Source: JBLIDK01 sp047632595
Lineage (GTDB): Bacteria > Bacteroidota > Bacteroidia > Sphingobacteriales > Sphingobacteriaceae
NCBI GenBank assembly: GCA_047632595.1
Contig: JBLIDK010000003.1
Coordinates: forward strand, 17,439 to 81,438
DNA: 64,000 nt
Direction of reading: 5' to 3'
Made by a program: the position numbers and the translations under genes. Numbering within the stretch: the stretch's first letter is position 1; every line of letters starts with the position of its first letter. Under the pieces are notes generated by a model. The model saw nothing but the letters and a program-made list of their open reading frames with translations, made no database searches and was not told the origin of the DNA. This document shows, in pieces, positions 1-9,151 of this stretch.

Positions 1-50
1 AGCATTTCCTGTCCAACTAAACCTGTTGCTCCTACTATTGCTATTTTCAT
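1..50 (-). CDS. asd: Aspartate-semialdehyde dehydrogenase, N-terminal fragment
   Basis: Only the first 16 codons are inside the window; the gene continues beyond the left edge. The ATG is at 50-48 and the reading starts MKIAIVGATGLVGQEM, the classic opening of aspartate-semialdehyde dehydrogenase with the GATGxVG dinucleotide-binding loop. The enzyme makes aspartate semialdehyde from aspartyl phosphate for the lysine/diaminopimelate, threonine and methionine branches. N-acetylglutamyl-phosphate reductase (ArgC) has a similar loop, but the VGATGLVGQEM wording is typical of Asd. It is transcribed away from the secreted-protein genes to its right. Confidence 0.8.
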   Translation of the reverse strand, partial: MKIAIVGATGLVGQEM

Positions 51-427
51 TTGCTATCTACTGAAGGGTAAAATTACAACAATAGAATTTATGTAGAATA
101 ACAATTTTTTGTATTTCTAAGAGTGACAAATTTAGGAATTAGTAAGTATACTGATTGAATGGCAAATGTATTACATTGATGACGCAAGCTAAGTAGGCCT
201 AATGCTGCGTAAAAAACCAACTGAGCCAAATTATATATTGCCGCGCAACCTTTCCAAACAATTGGTCTCTTTAGGTTAATAAGTATTCAGTTTTTAGGTA
301 CTTTATTATTTGTTGACAATTAAATGACGGAAATAGCACTTCAAAATTTGAATAAGACCTTATAAATCTTATCTTTGAAGTTGCCTTAAAAGCACTAAAC
401 ATTAATTATTTTAACTCCTACAATATC
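51..427. other. Intergenic region between asd and the secreted-protein island
   Basis: This gap of 377 bases holds no convincing reading frame on either strand. Its right part contains a good rightward promoter (347-377). An imperfect inverted repeat around 182-212 is not followed by a T run in either direction. The left part must contain the asd promoter, but no clear TAnnTTTG element was found on the minus strand. Confidence 0.5.
347..377 (+). promoter_or_regulatory. Bacteroidota-type promoter for the 428-889 gene
   Basis: A TTTG -33 element at 347-350 is separated by 19 bases from a perfect TAnnTTTG -7 element (TATCTTTG) at 370-377. This matches the known Bacteroidetes primary sigma factor consensus. 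The ATG at 428 lies about 45 bases past the expected start site. No terminator separates the 428 gene from the one at 936, so both are probably driven from here. Confidence 0.65.
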
Positions 428-889
428 ATGAAGAAAAATTTAATTTGCTATGCTATTGGTTTTTTAACACTTTTTTTAAGCCAAAGTACATTCGCACAAA
501 CATCTGTTACAAATTTAAATGTAACCGACTGGACAGAAATTGAAAGTCCAAATGCGCAATTATTTGAAATCTACTACGAAACGCAAACTTGCCCAATGGC
601 AGGAACAGATGTGGTTCAAGAGTATGTTGTGTTAAGTTTCAATAATATTACTGACTTACCTATTACTTTAACCTATGACTTAGAATTTCAATACACAAAC
701 TACTGTGCTAATTGTGATGCAACAAGTCCTGAGTTTCATTATGAAATTACTCTAAATTCAAACCAAAGTACTTCTGGGACTTGTGATAAATCTAAAAGCA
801 GTGGTTTGCGCGTTTTCAAGCAGTTTACAACTATCGAAAATAAGAATACTCTGAAAAGTTTCAAGGTTAAAAACCTAGAGATTCTATAA
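428..889 (+). CDS. Small exported protein of unknown function
   Basis: This 153-residue protein begins with a clear Sec signal peptide (MKKN, a hydrophobic stretch, then a likely cut after STFAQ near residue 24). The mature part is rich in Thr, Asn and aromatic residues, looks beta-stranded, and has cysteines including a CANC pair. No family is recognised and there is no T9SS sorting domain. It may stay in the periplasm or be carried as a partner of the large protein that starts 46 bases downstream. The start is supported by the promoter at 347-377. Confidence 0.7.
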   Translation: MKKNLICYAIGFLTLFLSQSTFAQTSVTNLNVTDWTEIESPNAQLFEIYYETQTCPMAGTDVVQEYVVLSFNNITDLPITLTYDLEFQYTNYCANCDATSPEFHYEITLNSNQSTSGTCDKSKSSGLRVFKQFTTIENKNTLKSFKVKNLEIL

Positions 890-935
890 GAATTAATATT
901 TCTCAAAAAACAACCTTTCTCACAATTAAACCAAG

Positions 936-3900
936 ATGATGAAATTTAAATTTACACTCCTATTTTTTGCATGTGTTCTTTTTACCCTAAACACAGTTGC
1001 GCAATGTGTAGTTAAAGCGACAGCTTCTTCTACAGTAATTTTTTGTGGCAATGAAGTTAAATTAGCTGCTACACATGTACCGGGCAGCTACGTTTTCGAA
1101 ACAGATTTTAATACTGGTGCTGGCGTTGGCTGGGGAACTACTCCAAATGCGGTTTATACAAACCCTTGTGGTGCGCCTTTTGATGGATCACCTTATTTAT
1201 GGTTTGATAATTCTTCAGCCAACCCAAGAACTGCAGTATCTGCAGCCTATGATCTAAGCACAGGTGGAAGTATCTGTTTTGTTATGCGTTTCGCAAAGCA
1301 AGATGATGGATCTCCATGTGAGGGACCAGACTTAGAAGATGAAGGAGTGTTTTTAGATTATTCATTAGATGGTACTAATTGGGCAAATATAGAGTACTAT
1401 AGCCCAAATGGTGGATTTGACCCTGAGAGAATAAATTGGAAAGAATATTGTGTAATTATACCAGATAGTGCTAAAACAGCTTCAACTAAAATTAGATGGC
1501 ACCAACCGAATGCATCTCCTCCAACAGTTCCGGGTAGTACAGATTTTGCTTTTGATCACTGGGGTTTAGAGAATATTTTAGTTACTACAAATGATCCCAA
1601 CTTTATATACAAATGGGAGCATACGGGCATTGTAAAAGGGGATGGCTCTACGCCCATTGTTAAACCTATTGCAACAACTACTTATAATGTTGCTTATTAC
1701 GATACATCTGGTTTAACCAATGATTCTTGCAATGCAAGTGTAACTATCACGACTAGTTTGCCTGTAGTAACAGCATTAGCATTAGATCCTATTGTTTGTC
1801 CTGAAGAAGACGCAAGATTAATTGCAATTAGTTCTTTAATTAATCCAGTTCCTACAGATTGTGGATTAGAAAACTACCAAGGTTGTGTACCAGGAAGAAG
1901 TAATGCAACTGAAGTTACACTTGGAAACGGAAACACCATACCTGCATATAATGGAGGAGAAGAAAATCCTTATGGTGATTTCGGTACAGCAACTTATACG
2001 GCTCAGTTTTTATATCATGCAGATCAGTTAAATGCACAAGGAATGTCAGCTGGAAGAATAACATCTTTGTCTTTCGATGTGCCTAGTATTCAGGCCAATG
2101 GAAATACATCAAGTACATCCAAGAATTTACCAAATTTTAGAATTGCCATTTCATGTACCAACAAAACTACAATGAATGCCTTTGAATCAGGCATGATGGA
2201 AGTATACAGTCCTAGAACACAGAAGGTTGCAACTGGAAGAAATGATTACTTTTTTGAGAATGCCTTTAGATGGGATGGAAAAACAAACATTGTGGTAGAA
2301 ATTTGTTGGTACTACCCTGATGGAGAAAGCTCAAGTTATAATCAAAGTGAGTATCCAGCAACTAGAGGGTACAACCCTGGTTATCAATCATCTAGAGCTT
2401 CAACCACCAATTTTTCCGACGGTTTCTGTGACAAAAGCAATCAAATCGCAGCAGACAGTTATTTACCTAATACTATATTTGGTTTTTGCATACCTAAGAA
2501 CCCAGAATTAGAATATACTTGGACGCCTAGCGAAGCCTTTTCTGACAATGACAGTAGTTATGCTGTAGCAACTTTGGGGCATAATACAACAACCTATACA
2601 GTTACTGTGGGAGAAGTTGGAGGAGTGCCAGGATGTGAAGTAAGTGCAGATGTTGAAGTTTTAGTTCAAAAACCACAAATATCGTTCATTCCTACTGATC
2701 CTGAAATTTGTTCTGGGGATAGTATAGAAATAATAGCTAATATTGATGCAATTGGAGTAGCTATATCTCCGGTGTTGTTTAGTAAAACAGTAAATGCAAC
2801 CATTCCAGATCCACCTTTAATTGGCACGCCTCCAGGATTAACATCCACAATAAATGTAGCCGGAATAAGTCCAGTAGCATTAAATGCGGGTTCTATAGTG
2901 AAAGTTTGTATGAATATTGATCATGATAGACTATCAGAGCTTCAAGTTTCGTTAACTAGCCCTTCTGGAACAGTAATAAACCTTGTTGACCGAATAGGTG
3001 GAGAAGGCGATGATTATATTAACACTTGTTTTACTTTGACTGGGGCTGCTTTACCTCCAAATGGCGCTCCTTACACTGGCGAATGGTCTCCAGCAAATCC
3101 ATTTACAAACTTTGCAGGTAATAATGCAAACGGGAATTGGGTGCTTAGAGTTAGAGATTATGTAGGAGGATATTTAGTAACTCCAGTTCCACCAGTATTT
3201 GATACTGTAAGTGGAGATTTACTTAACTGGTCGATTGACATTAACGGTTCTCAACCAAACTTTATCACTTATTTTGAATGGCAAAATGCTGCTACTTTAA
3301 ATAGAAATGATAGCGTGGTGGTAAAATCAGGTACCTCTGACACTACAACTTATACGGTGTATGCAACAGATCAAGCTGGTTGTGAAACTACAGAAGAGGT
3401 AACCGTTAAAGTTACTCCTCCTAGTGTACCTGAAATTACTATTGCAGAAAGTGTAAATAATTTCTGTGAAGGAGATGAAACGGTAATATTTACTGCTACG
3501 CCAGTTAATGGTGGTGCAAGACCTTCTTATCAATGGTATAAAAATGGAGGCCCGGTAGGTTTAGATCAAAGTACTTACACTCCTTCTACTTTAGAAGATG
3601 GTGATGTTATAACTGCAAAATTAACTTCAAGTGAAGCTTGTGCAGCTCCTTTGGAAGTAACTTCAACTGGTATTACTATGGTTATTAATGACTTTGATGA
3701 TGCAAACTTTACCTATGCTACTGCAACGTTTTGTTCAAATGATGCAAATACAATAAGTCCAAGTGGTCCAGTAACAGCTGGTGGTGTTTGGACAATTAAT
3801 CCAGTTCCAACTGCAGGATTTAATAGTACAACTGGTGCATTTACACCGAATTTAATGGGTGACGATTCTTATGATATTAAATACGTAACAAGTAATGCTT

Positions 3901-5879
3901 GTCCAGATTCTAATGAAGTAACTGTTTCAGTTGTTACAGATGTAAATGCTGCATTTACCTATCCAAAAACAAGCTATTGTGTTTCTGAAGACAATACTTT
4001 TGCAAACTTTACTACTGGAACAGCTGGAACTTTTAGCGCAAACGACGGCGGTTTATTTTTTGAAAACACATCGAATGGAGAAATAAATATTAAAAAAAGT
4101 ACACCAGGAACTTATGAAGTTTATAACATCATAACTGGTGGTGGTGATTGTGGAGAGGCAAAGGATACTTTTGATATTATCATTAACGCATTGCCTGATG
4201 CTTTATTTAATGTCCTAGGGACAGACTACTGCACTAAAAATGGTATTGAAGTTGCTTTAACTCCTGCTTTAGCTGGTGGTACTTTTAGTGGTAACGGTGT
4301 TTATGTAGATACATTCAAAGTTGATAGTGTAGCTTTAGGTTCTCATACCATTCGTTATGATATTACTGATGTGAAAGGTTGTATCGATTCAAGTTTTCAA
4401 TCAACTAAAGTTAATCCATTACCAAATGCAGCTTTCCAAGGTTTAGATGCCCAGTATTGTATTGATGCAAGTAGTGCAACATTGGCCGGAACGGTATCAG
4501 GTGGAACATTTAAAGGACCTGGAATTGCTAGTAACCTGTTTAGCCCTGCTGCTGCAGGTGTTGGTACCCACACTATAACCTATACAAGAGCAAATGCTTT
4601 TGGTTGTGTAGATAGTACTTCGCAACAAGTAACAATTAATGGCTTACCAGATGCATCATTTACAGGGTTGATTTTAGACAACTGTGTTTATGATGTTAGT
4701 TACGGATTAGTACCAGCTTTAAACGGTGGTGTATTTAGCGGTAAAGGAATTACTGACAGTATATTTGACCCTGCTATTGTCGGTTCTGGAAACTATACAA
4801 TTACTTATAACATTACTGATGTTAATGGCTGTAAGAGTAATTCTAGCCAACCAGTTAATATTTACGAAAGACCAGTGGTAACAACTGATGGCGATACGTC
4901 TTTATGTGTTGGAGAGTCTGCAAGCTTATTTGTATCTGCCCTTAATAGTACATATAGATGGTCGCCAGGTGTAACTTTAAATGATTCCATCAGTGCAACA
5001 CCATTAGCAACTCCAACGGCTACTACCACCTATACAGTTTCAGTAACAGATGAATTCTGTATAAATTCTGGTTCAGTTGAAGTTATTGTGAATGAAATAC
5101 CAGTTGCCGATGCAGGTGCTGATGCTTCGAAATGTCCACAAGATATTATTCAACTTACAGCTGAAAATGTATTGGGTGCAGATTTCTTATGGTCTCCAGC
5201 AGATGGTTTAAGCAACCCTAACATTTTTAATCCGATGTGTAATGTGCCAACAAATACAACTTACACGCTTACGGTTACTAAAAACGGTTGTGTTGCTACA
5301 AGTGAATTAACAATTACAAATGATCCATTACCTATAGCTTCATTTACATTTAATAAAGATTCATTAAATGTAGATTTTGTTGGCAATACAGCAGATGGAA
5401 TTACTTTCTGGAAATGGGATTTCGGAGACAGAACGAACCCTTCATTCCAAAAAAGTCCATCTCATGCATTTGCACAAATTGGTACTTTTATAATTACTTT
5501 AATTGTTAGAAATCCATGCGGAGCTGATACCGTTGTATTTGAAATTGATGTAACTGGCGGTATAGGTTCTGGCGGTACTGGTGGAGATTCAACAACTTCA
5601 GTTCAACCAACTCAAGTTTTAAACGCAAGTGTTAATCTTTATCCTAATCCATTTAATGATGGAATTACATTGGATGTAGAAGCCAAAAAGCAATTGAATT
5701 TCACTTATGAAATAATCAATCTTTTAGGTCAAACAACCTTTTTAAGTCAAGAAACGATAATAAAAAGCGGTTTGAATAGCTTAAAACTAGATAATAGCCA
5801 ATTTGGAGAAGGACAAGTGTTTTTTGTTAAATTGAATCTAGAAGATGAGATTGCTATTTACAAGGTAATTAAGCAATAA
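936..5879 (+). CDS. Very large T9SS-secreted multidomain adhesin-like protein
   Basis: This 1647-residue protein has a signal peptide (about 1-22) and a mosaic of extracellular modules. Residues about 55-218 resemble a reelin subrepeat, with an FDG-like turn, a Cys-containing GPDLEDEGVFLDYS segment, KIRWHQP, and a terminal FDHWGLENI. Residues about 308-520 form a second beta-sandwich. Residues about 630-770 match a proprotein convertase P-domain (DHDRLSELQVSL, LTSPSGT, NGNWVLRVRD). Ig/SprB-like repeats each with paired cysteines run from about 770 to 1440. A PKD domain (WKWDFGD) lies near 1466-1540, and a T9SS type A sorting domain (LYPNPFNDG) occupies the last 85 residues. Such proteins are exported through the outer membrane and displayed or released; adhesion or gliding-related roles are inference. 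The 3' end is nearly identical to that of the next gene. Confidence 0.9.
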   Translation: MMKFKFTLLFFACVLFTLNTVAQCVVKATASSTVIFCGNEVKLAATHVPGSYVFETDFNTGAGVGWGTTPNAVYTNPCGAPFDGSPYLWFDNSSANPRTAVSAAYDLSTGGSICFVMRFAKQDDGSPCEGPDLEDEGVFLDYSLDGTNWANIEYYSPNGGFDPERINWKEYCVIIPDSAKTASTKIRWHQPNASPPTVPGSTDFAFDHWGLENILVTTNDPNFIYKWEHTGIVKGDGSTPIVKPIATTTYNVAYYDTSGLTNDSCNASVTITTSLPVVTALALDPIVCPEEDARLIAISSLINPVPTDCGLENYQGCVPGRSNATEVTLGNGNTIPAYNGGEENPYGDFGTATYTAQFLYHADQLNAQGMSAGRITSLSFDVPSIQANGNTSSTSKNLPNFRIAISCTNKTTMNAFESGMMEVYSPRTQKVATGRNDYFFENAFRWDGKTNIVVEICWYYPDGESSSYNQSEYPATRGYNPGYQSSRASTTNFSDGFCDKSNQIAADSYLPNTIFGFCIPKNPELEYTWTPSEAFSDNDSSYAVATLGHNTTTYTVTVGEVGGVPGCEVSADVEVLVQKPQISFIPTDPEICSGDSIEIIANIDAIGVAISPVLFSKTVNATIPDPPLIGTPPGLTSTINVAGISPVALNAGSIVKVCMNIDHDRLSELQVSLTSPSGTVINLVDRIGGEGDDYINTCFTLTGAALPPNGAPYTGEWSPANPFTNFAGNNANGNWVLRVRDYVGGYLVTPVPPVFDTVSGDLLNWSIDINGSQPNFITYFEWQNAATLNRNDSVVVKSGTSDTTTYTVYATDQAGCETTEEVTVKVTPPSVPEITIAESVNNFCEGDETVIFTATPVNGGARPSYQWYKNGGPVGLDQSTYTPSTLEDGDVITAKLTSSEACAAPLEVTSTGITMVINDFDDANFTYATATFCSNDANTISPSGPVTAGGVWTINPVPTAGFNSTTGAFTPNLMGDDSYDIKYVTSNACPDSNEVTVSVVTDVNAAFTYPKTSYCVSEDNTFANFTTGTAGTFSANDGGLFFENTSNGEINIKKSTPGTYEVYNIITGGGDCGEAKDTFDIIINALPDALFNVLGTDYCTKNGIEVALTPALAGGTFSGNGVYVDTFKVDSVALGSHTIRYDITDVKGCIDSSFQSTKVNPLPNAAFQGLDAQYCIDASSATLAGTVSGGTFKGPGIASNLFSPAAAGVGTHTITYTRANAFGCVDSTSQQVTINGLPDASFTGLILDNCVYDVSYGLVPALNGGVFSGKGITDSIFDPAIVGSGNYTITYNITDVNGCKSNSSQPVNIYERPVVTTDGDTSLCVGESASLFVSALNSTYRWSPGVTLNDSISATPLATPTATTTYTVSVTDEFCINSGSVEVIVNEIPVADAGADASKCPQDIIQLTAENVLGADFLWSPADGLSNPNIFNPMCNVPTNTTYTLTVTKNGCVATSELTITNDPLPIASFTFNKDSLNVDFVGNTADGITFWKWDFGDRTNPSFQKSPSHAFAQIGTFIITLIVRNPCGADTVVFEIDVTGGIGSGGTGGDSTTSVQPTQVLNASVNLYPNPFNDGITLDVEAKKQLNFTYEIINLLGQTTFLSQETIIKSGLNSLKLDNSQFGEGQVFFVKLNLEDEIAIYKVIKQ

Positions 5880-5945
5880 GAATTACAACTATTTTGTAAG
5901 CCCCTATTTGTTGGTAAATAGCTAGCGAATAAGGGTTTTTTTATT
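5582..5945 (+). repeat. Direct repeat copy 1: linker, type A sorting domain and terminator
   Basis: These 364 bases match 6788-7151 at a constant offset of 1206 bases, with seven differences counted by eye. The shared tract covers the GDSTTSVQ linker, the whole T9SS type A domain, the stop codon, the 3' untranslated region and the terminator. Similarity ends just past the T run. Four of the differences are in coding sequence and three in the terminator hairpin. Confidence 0.9.
5901..5942 (+). terminator. Intrinsic terminator after the large T9SS gene
   Basis: A 14-base arm at 5901-5914 pairs with 5922-5935 (one mismatch and some G-U pairs) around a seven-base loop, followed by seven T at 5936-5942. 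It is a diverged copy of the terminator at 7107-7148. Confidence 0.75.
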
Positions 5946-6140
5946 GAACAATATTTTATAAATAAATTGAAGTAAATCTATACACTTGAGAAATGGGCAA
6001 AGGCCATTTATAAAATATTTTGTATATTCCACATTCGTTTGAATTTATTGAATAGCGAAAAAGGCAGTGACAACAATGCTTTTCATTATGATAAAGCCAA
6101 GAAAAACATCAGAATAACTGTTTTACTAAATAGAGTAATT

Positions 6141-7085
6141 ATGAAAAAACTTGCAATACTAGCAATAGTCACTTTTATCTCCATTACCGCTTTTGCACAA
6201 AGAACTACTGTAGACACAATAGGCGCAACTTGTGACGCTGCCTATGTAATTTGCGATAAAAACGGATTGGTTGTTACCGATGTGCAAAATGGTTCAAATG
6301 CTTCCTTGGTGGCAAACAGTCCTAGTTGTTTTGGAAAGCCTCGGAAACAATCAGTTTATGTAAAATTTACTGTAAGTAAAACAGGAACTTTAGAGTTTAT
6401 TATTTCTCCTTTGGATTCTGCACGAGCTTTAGTTGCAGATCAAACTGCATCTGAATATGATTATGGCTTATATAATTTTACTGGATGCTCTGGTTCTGGT
6501 GCAGAAATGAATTTAGCCGATGAGATTTGCTGTAATTTTAACTCAAACTATCGAACAGCAAATAGATATAGAACGGGAATTACAAATGCTGGTGGTAAAA
6601 TTTGTGGTGGTTCAACATCTCACGATCCATTTTCAAAGTCAATTGCCGTTACAGAAGGAAATGAATATGTTATTTTAATTGATAGAGATTATTTAGATAA
6701 CCCATCTGGTCCAGGTAATAGTGCAAATGGTGGTTTTCTATTAACTTTTGGGGGCTCTTTTGAAATCAAAAATACTGGTACTGCCTGTGGAGATTCAACA
6801 ACTTCAGTTCAATCAACTCAAGTTTTAAACGCAAGTGTTAATCTTTATCCTAATCCATTTAATGATGGAATTACATTGGATGTAGAAGCCAAAAAGCAAT
6901 TGAATTTCACTTATGAAATAATCAATCTTTTAGGTCAAACAACCTTTTTAAGTCAAGAAACGATAATAAAAAGTGGTTTGAATAGCTTAAAACTAGATAA
7001 TAGTCAGTTTGGAGAAGGACAAGTGTTTTTTGTTAAATTGAATCTAGAAGATGAGATTGCTATTTACAAGGTAATTAAGCAATAA
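6141..7085 (+). CDS. T9SS type A secreted protein, chimeric paralogue
   Basis: This 314-residue protein starts at the ATG at 6141 rather than at the in-frame upstream ATG (6039), because 6141 gives a proper signal peptide (MKKLAILAIVTFISITAFAQ) and matches the start of the paralogue at 7430. Residues about 21-210 are a Cys-containing beta domain (CDAAYVICDKNG, FTGCSG, GNEYVILIDRD) close to residues 21-205 of the 7430 protein. The last roughly 100 residues, with GDSTTSVQ and LYPNPFNDG, are instead almost identical to the end of the 936 gene. It is therefore a chimera with a type A sorting signal, where its paralogue carries type B. Function is unknown; secretion by T9SS is well supported. Confidence 0.88.
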   Translation: MKKLAILAIVTFISITAFAQRTTVDTIGATCDAAYVICDKNGLVVTDVQNGSNASLVANSPSCFGKPRKQSVYVKFTVSKTGTLEFIISPLDSARALVADQTASEYDYGLYNFTGCSGSGAEMNLADEICCNFNSNYRTANRYRTGITNAGGKICGGSTSHDPFSKSIAVTEGNEYVILIDRDYLDNPSGPGNSANGGFLLTFGGSFEIKNTGTACGDSTTSVQSTQVLNASVNLYPNPFNDGITLDVEAKKQLNFTYEIINLLGQTTFLSQETIIKSGLNSLKLDNSQFGEGQVFFVKLNLEDEIAIYKVIKQ

Positions 7086-7151
7086 GAATTACAACTATTT
7101 TGTAAGCCCTTATTTGTTGGTTAATAGCTAACGAATAAGGGTTTTTTTATT
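6788..7151 (+). repeat. Direct repeat copy 2: linker, type A sorting domain and terminator
   Basis: Second copy of the 364-base tract at 5582-5945. The left boundary lies inside the coding sequence just before the GDSTTSVQ linker, and the right boundary just after the terminator T run. That makes the unit a complete sorting-domain-plus-terminator cassette. Confidence 0.9.
7107..7148 (+). terminator. Intrinsic terminator after the chimeric T9SS gene
   Basis: Arms at 7107-7120 and 7128-7141 pair over 14 positions, including G-U pairs, with a seven-base loop and seven T at 7142-7148. It ends transcription of the 6141 gene, so the 7430 gene needs its own promoter. Confidence 0.8.
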
Positions 7152-7429
7152 AATTAATATTTGATACAGTACTTGTTGATTTTTAAAAAGTTCACTTTAA
7201 AAAATAACATTATTGGAGAGTATTTTGATTTTGTGGGCTTCAAACAAGGAATACAAAGGTTTTTGACTGACAAAAAATTTACAAAATCCCTTTAAAGTAC
7301 TAGAATATTCAGTATCTTACGCATTCGTTTGAACCTATTGGAAAGCGAAAATATTAGTGTTGGCAGAACATTTGTTAACATAAAGCCAAGAAAAACAATA
7401 GAAAAACTGTTTGGGTAGATAGATTACTT
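7149..7429. other. Leader region of the 7430 gene, partly duplicated from the 6141 leader
   Basis: No gene was found here. The last part (from about 7312) resembles the leader of the 6141 gene (from about 6023). Both share a CATTCGTTTGAA segment, AAAGCCAAGAAAAAC and the bases just before the ATG. The paralogue duplication therefore included the promoter and 5' untranslated region. No clean TAnnTTTG element is visible; TATCTTAC at about 7313 is the nearest candidate. Confidence 0.5.
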
Positions 7430-8635
7430 ATGAAAAAACTTGCAATACTAGCAATAGTCACTTTTATCTCAATTACCGCTTTTGCACAAATAACTACTGT
7501 AAACCAAATAGGCGCAACTTGTGACGCTGCCTATGTAATTTGCGATAAAAATGGATTGGCTGTTACTGATGTGCAAAATGGTTCAAATGCTTCCAAGGCA
7601 AACAGTCCTAGTTGTTTTGGAAAGCCTCGGAAACAATCAGTTTATGTAAAATTTACTGTTCGTAAAACAGGAACTTTAGAGTTTATCATTTCCCCATTAG
7701 ATTCTGCTTTGGCAGATGTTGCAGGACAAACTGCATCAGAATATGATTATGGCTTATATGATTTTACTGGATGCTCTGGTGCAGATATGAATTTAGCCGA
7801 TGAGATTTGCTGTAATTTTAACTCAAACTTTCGAACAGCAGGTAAATATAGAACGGGAATTACAAGTTTTGGTCTAGCAACCTGTGGTGGTAGTGCTGGT
7901 GCATCTCTCGATCCATTTTCGGCGCCAATTACCGTTACAGAAGGAAATGAATATGTTATTTTAATTGATAGAGATATTTTAGATAACCCAAAAGGACCTG
8001 GTAATTCTGCAGATGGTGGTTTTCTATTAACTTTTGGTGGGTCTTTTGAAATAGAACCATTTCCAGATATGAGCTTTAACGGTTCTAATGCTGCAGATCA
8101 AATTTTTTGCTGTAGTCCTGAATTTATTTCTGTTATGAACCAAAGTGATTATTTAGCACCAACTGTAACACATACATGGGATTTTGCAAATGGAAACATT
8201 TCATCTCTTGAGTCTCCAGATTCGACTGAGTTCGCTACTGCTGGTGATTATTTGGTAGGCTATACTTATGAAGGACAAGATGGATGTACCTATACTTCTT
8301 CTAGGCAATTCACTTTATTACCTCCATCAGCTATGTTAATTCCCACGGCATTTTCACCAAATGGAGATAATATTAATGATGATTGGAGAATTACTGTCGA
8401 AGGTTTAAACACGTATAGAATATCTGTGTATAACCGTTGGGGAGAACGTGTATTTGACGCTTCTAGCAACGATGCCGCAGCGATAGTTGGTATTTCTGGT
8501 ACAATCACATGGGATGGTAATGTTCAAGGTACAAGTACACCTATTGAACAAGGAGTATATGTATTTGCTGCTGTTGGAGAAGGTCTTGATGGTAATAAAT
8601 ACGATCTTAAGGACGCACTGACTATTTTAAGATAA
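7430..8635 (+). CDS. T9SS type B (gliding motility-associated C-terminal domain) secreted protein
   Basis: This 401-residue protein has the same signal peptide and Cys-containing beta domain (about 21-205) as the 6141 protein. It then continues with a PKD-like domain (about 210-300, HTWDFANG) and a T9SS type B/CHU_C domain (about 302-401: IPTAFSPNGDNINDDW, YNRWGERVF, GVYVF). Type B domains in Flavobacteria are known to direct export by T9SS, often with a dedicated SprF-like partner; no sprF was seen here. The layout (beta domain, PKD, CHU_C) is the usual one, which suggests this copy keeps the ancestral arrangement and the 6141 copy is derived. Confidence 0.9.
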   Translation: MKKLAILAIVTFISITAFAQITTVNQIGATCDAAYVICDKNGLAVTDVQNGSNASKANSPSCFGKPRKQSVYVKFTVRKTGTLEFIISPLDSALADVAGQTASEYDYGLYDFTGCSGADMNLADEICCNFNSNFRTAGKYRTGITSFGLATCGGSAGASLDPFSAPITVTEGNEYVILIDRDILDNPKGPGNSADGGFLLTFGGSFEIEPFPDMSFNGSNAADQIFCCSPEFISVMNQSDYLAPTVTHTWDFANGNISSLESPDSTEFATAGDYLVGYTYEGQDGCTYTSSRQFTLLPPSAMLIPTAFSPNGDNINDDWRITVEGLNTYRISVYNRWGERVFDASSNDAAAIVGISGTITWDGNVQGTSTPIEQGVYVFAAVGEGLDGNKYDLKDALTILR

Positions 8636-8653
8636 TAACATCTTAAAGGGTTA

Positions 8654-8989
8654 ATGCCTTCAGAATACATTTATCATTTTACGGACTTAATGTTTTGGGA
8701 ACAACAACCCGAAAATGACTCTTATGTCTCTAAAACATTCTCGGAAGAAAAATTTATTCATCTTTCAGATTATAAGCACTTGCAAAAGTCAATGGAGCTT
8801 TACGCTTCAGATGATGAACAAATAATCCTAAAAATTAACAGCAACCTTGTAAAAGGCAAGCTAATTTGGGAGTTCGCTCCAAGTAGAAATGCTGAATTCC
8901 CGCATTTATACGCACCGCTAAACAAAAACAGCATTGTAGAAACTTTTAGAACCTCCACTAAAAGCATTGCTGGCTTGATAATTGATTAA
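8654..8989 (+). CDS. DUF952 family protein
   Basis: This 111-residue protein fits the DUF952 family: an opening IYHFTD, then EEKFIHLSDYKHL (family pattern GFIHxS), a central ILKINSNLVKGKLIWE, and FPHLYAPLN near the end. The family is small, cytoplasmic and of unknown biochemical role, with a fold related to ADP-ribosyl-transferase-like proteins. It starts 18 bases after the T9SS gene, with no strong terminator between them, so it may be co-transcribed despite the unrelated function. No signal peptide. Confidence 0.75.
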   Translation: MPSEYIYHFTDLMFWEQQPENDSYVSKTFSEEKFIHLSDYKHLQKSMELYASDDEQIILKINSNLVKGKLIWEFAPSRNAEFPHLYAPLNKNSIVETFRTSTKSIAGLIID

Positions 8990-9151
8990 ATTTTTCACTT
9001 TTCATTCTTCATTTTTAATTTATAAGATTCAGCCAAAAACTTGAAATGTTGAACATTCATACAGGTCCAGAAATCAAAGCCATAAATAAATAATGCAATC
9101 TCTTTTTAAGTGAAAAAAACAACTTCTATATTAGGGTAAAATCAGCGCCCT

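Noticed and set aside
182..212. Imperfect inverted repeat (ACGCA ... TGCGT) in the left intergenic region
   Set aside because: The arms pair only with bulges and no T run follows in either direction, so it was not called a terminator.
6039..6140. Upstream extension of the 6141 gene from ATG 6039
   Set aside because: The 34 extra residues precede a standard signal peptide and correspond to the duplicated untranslated leader; the paralogue starts at the ATG equivalent to 6141.
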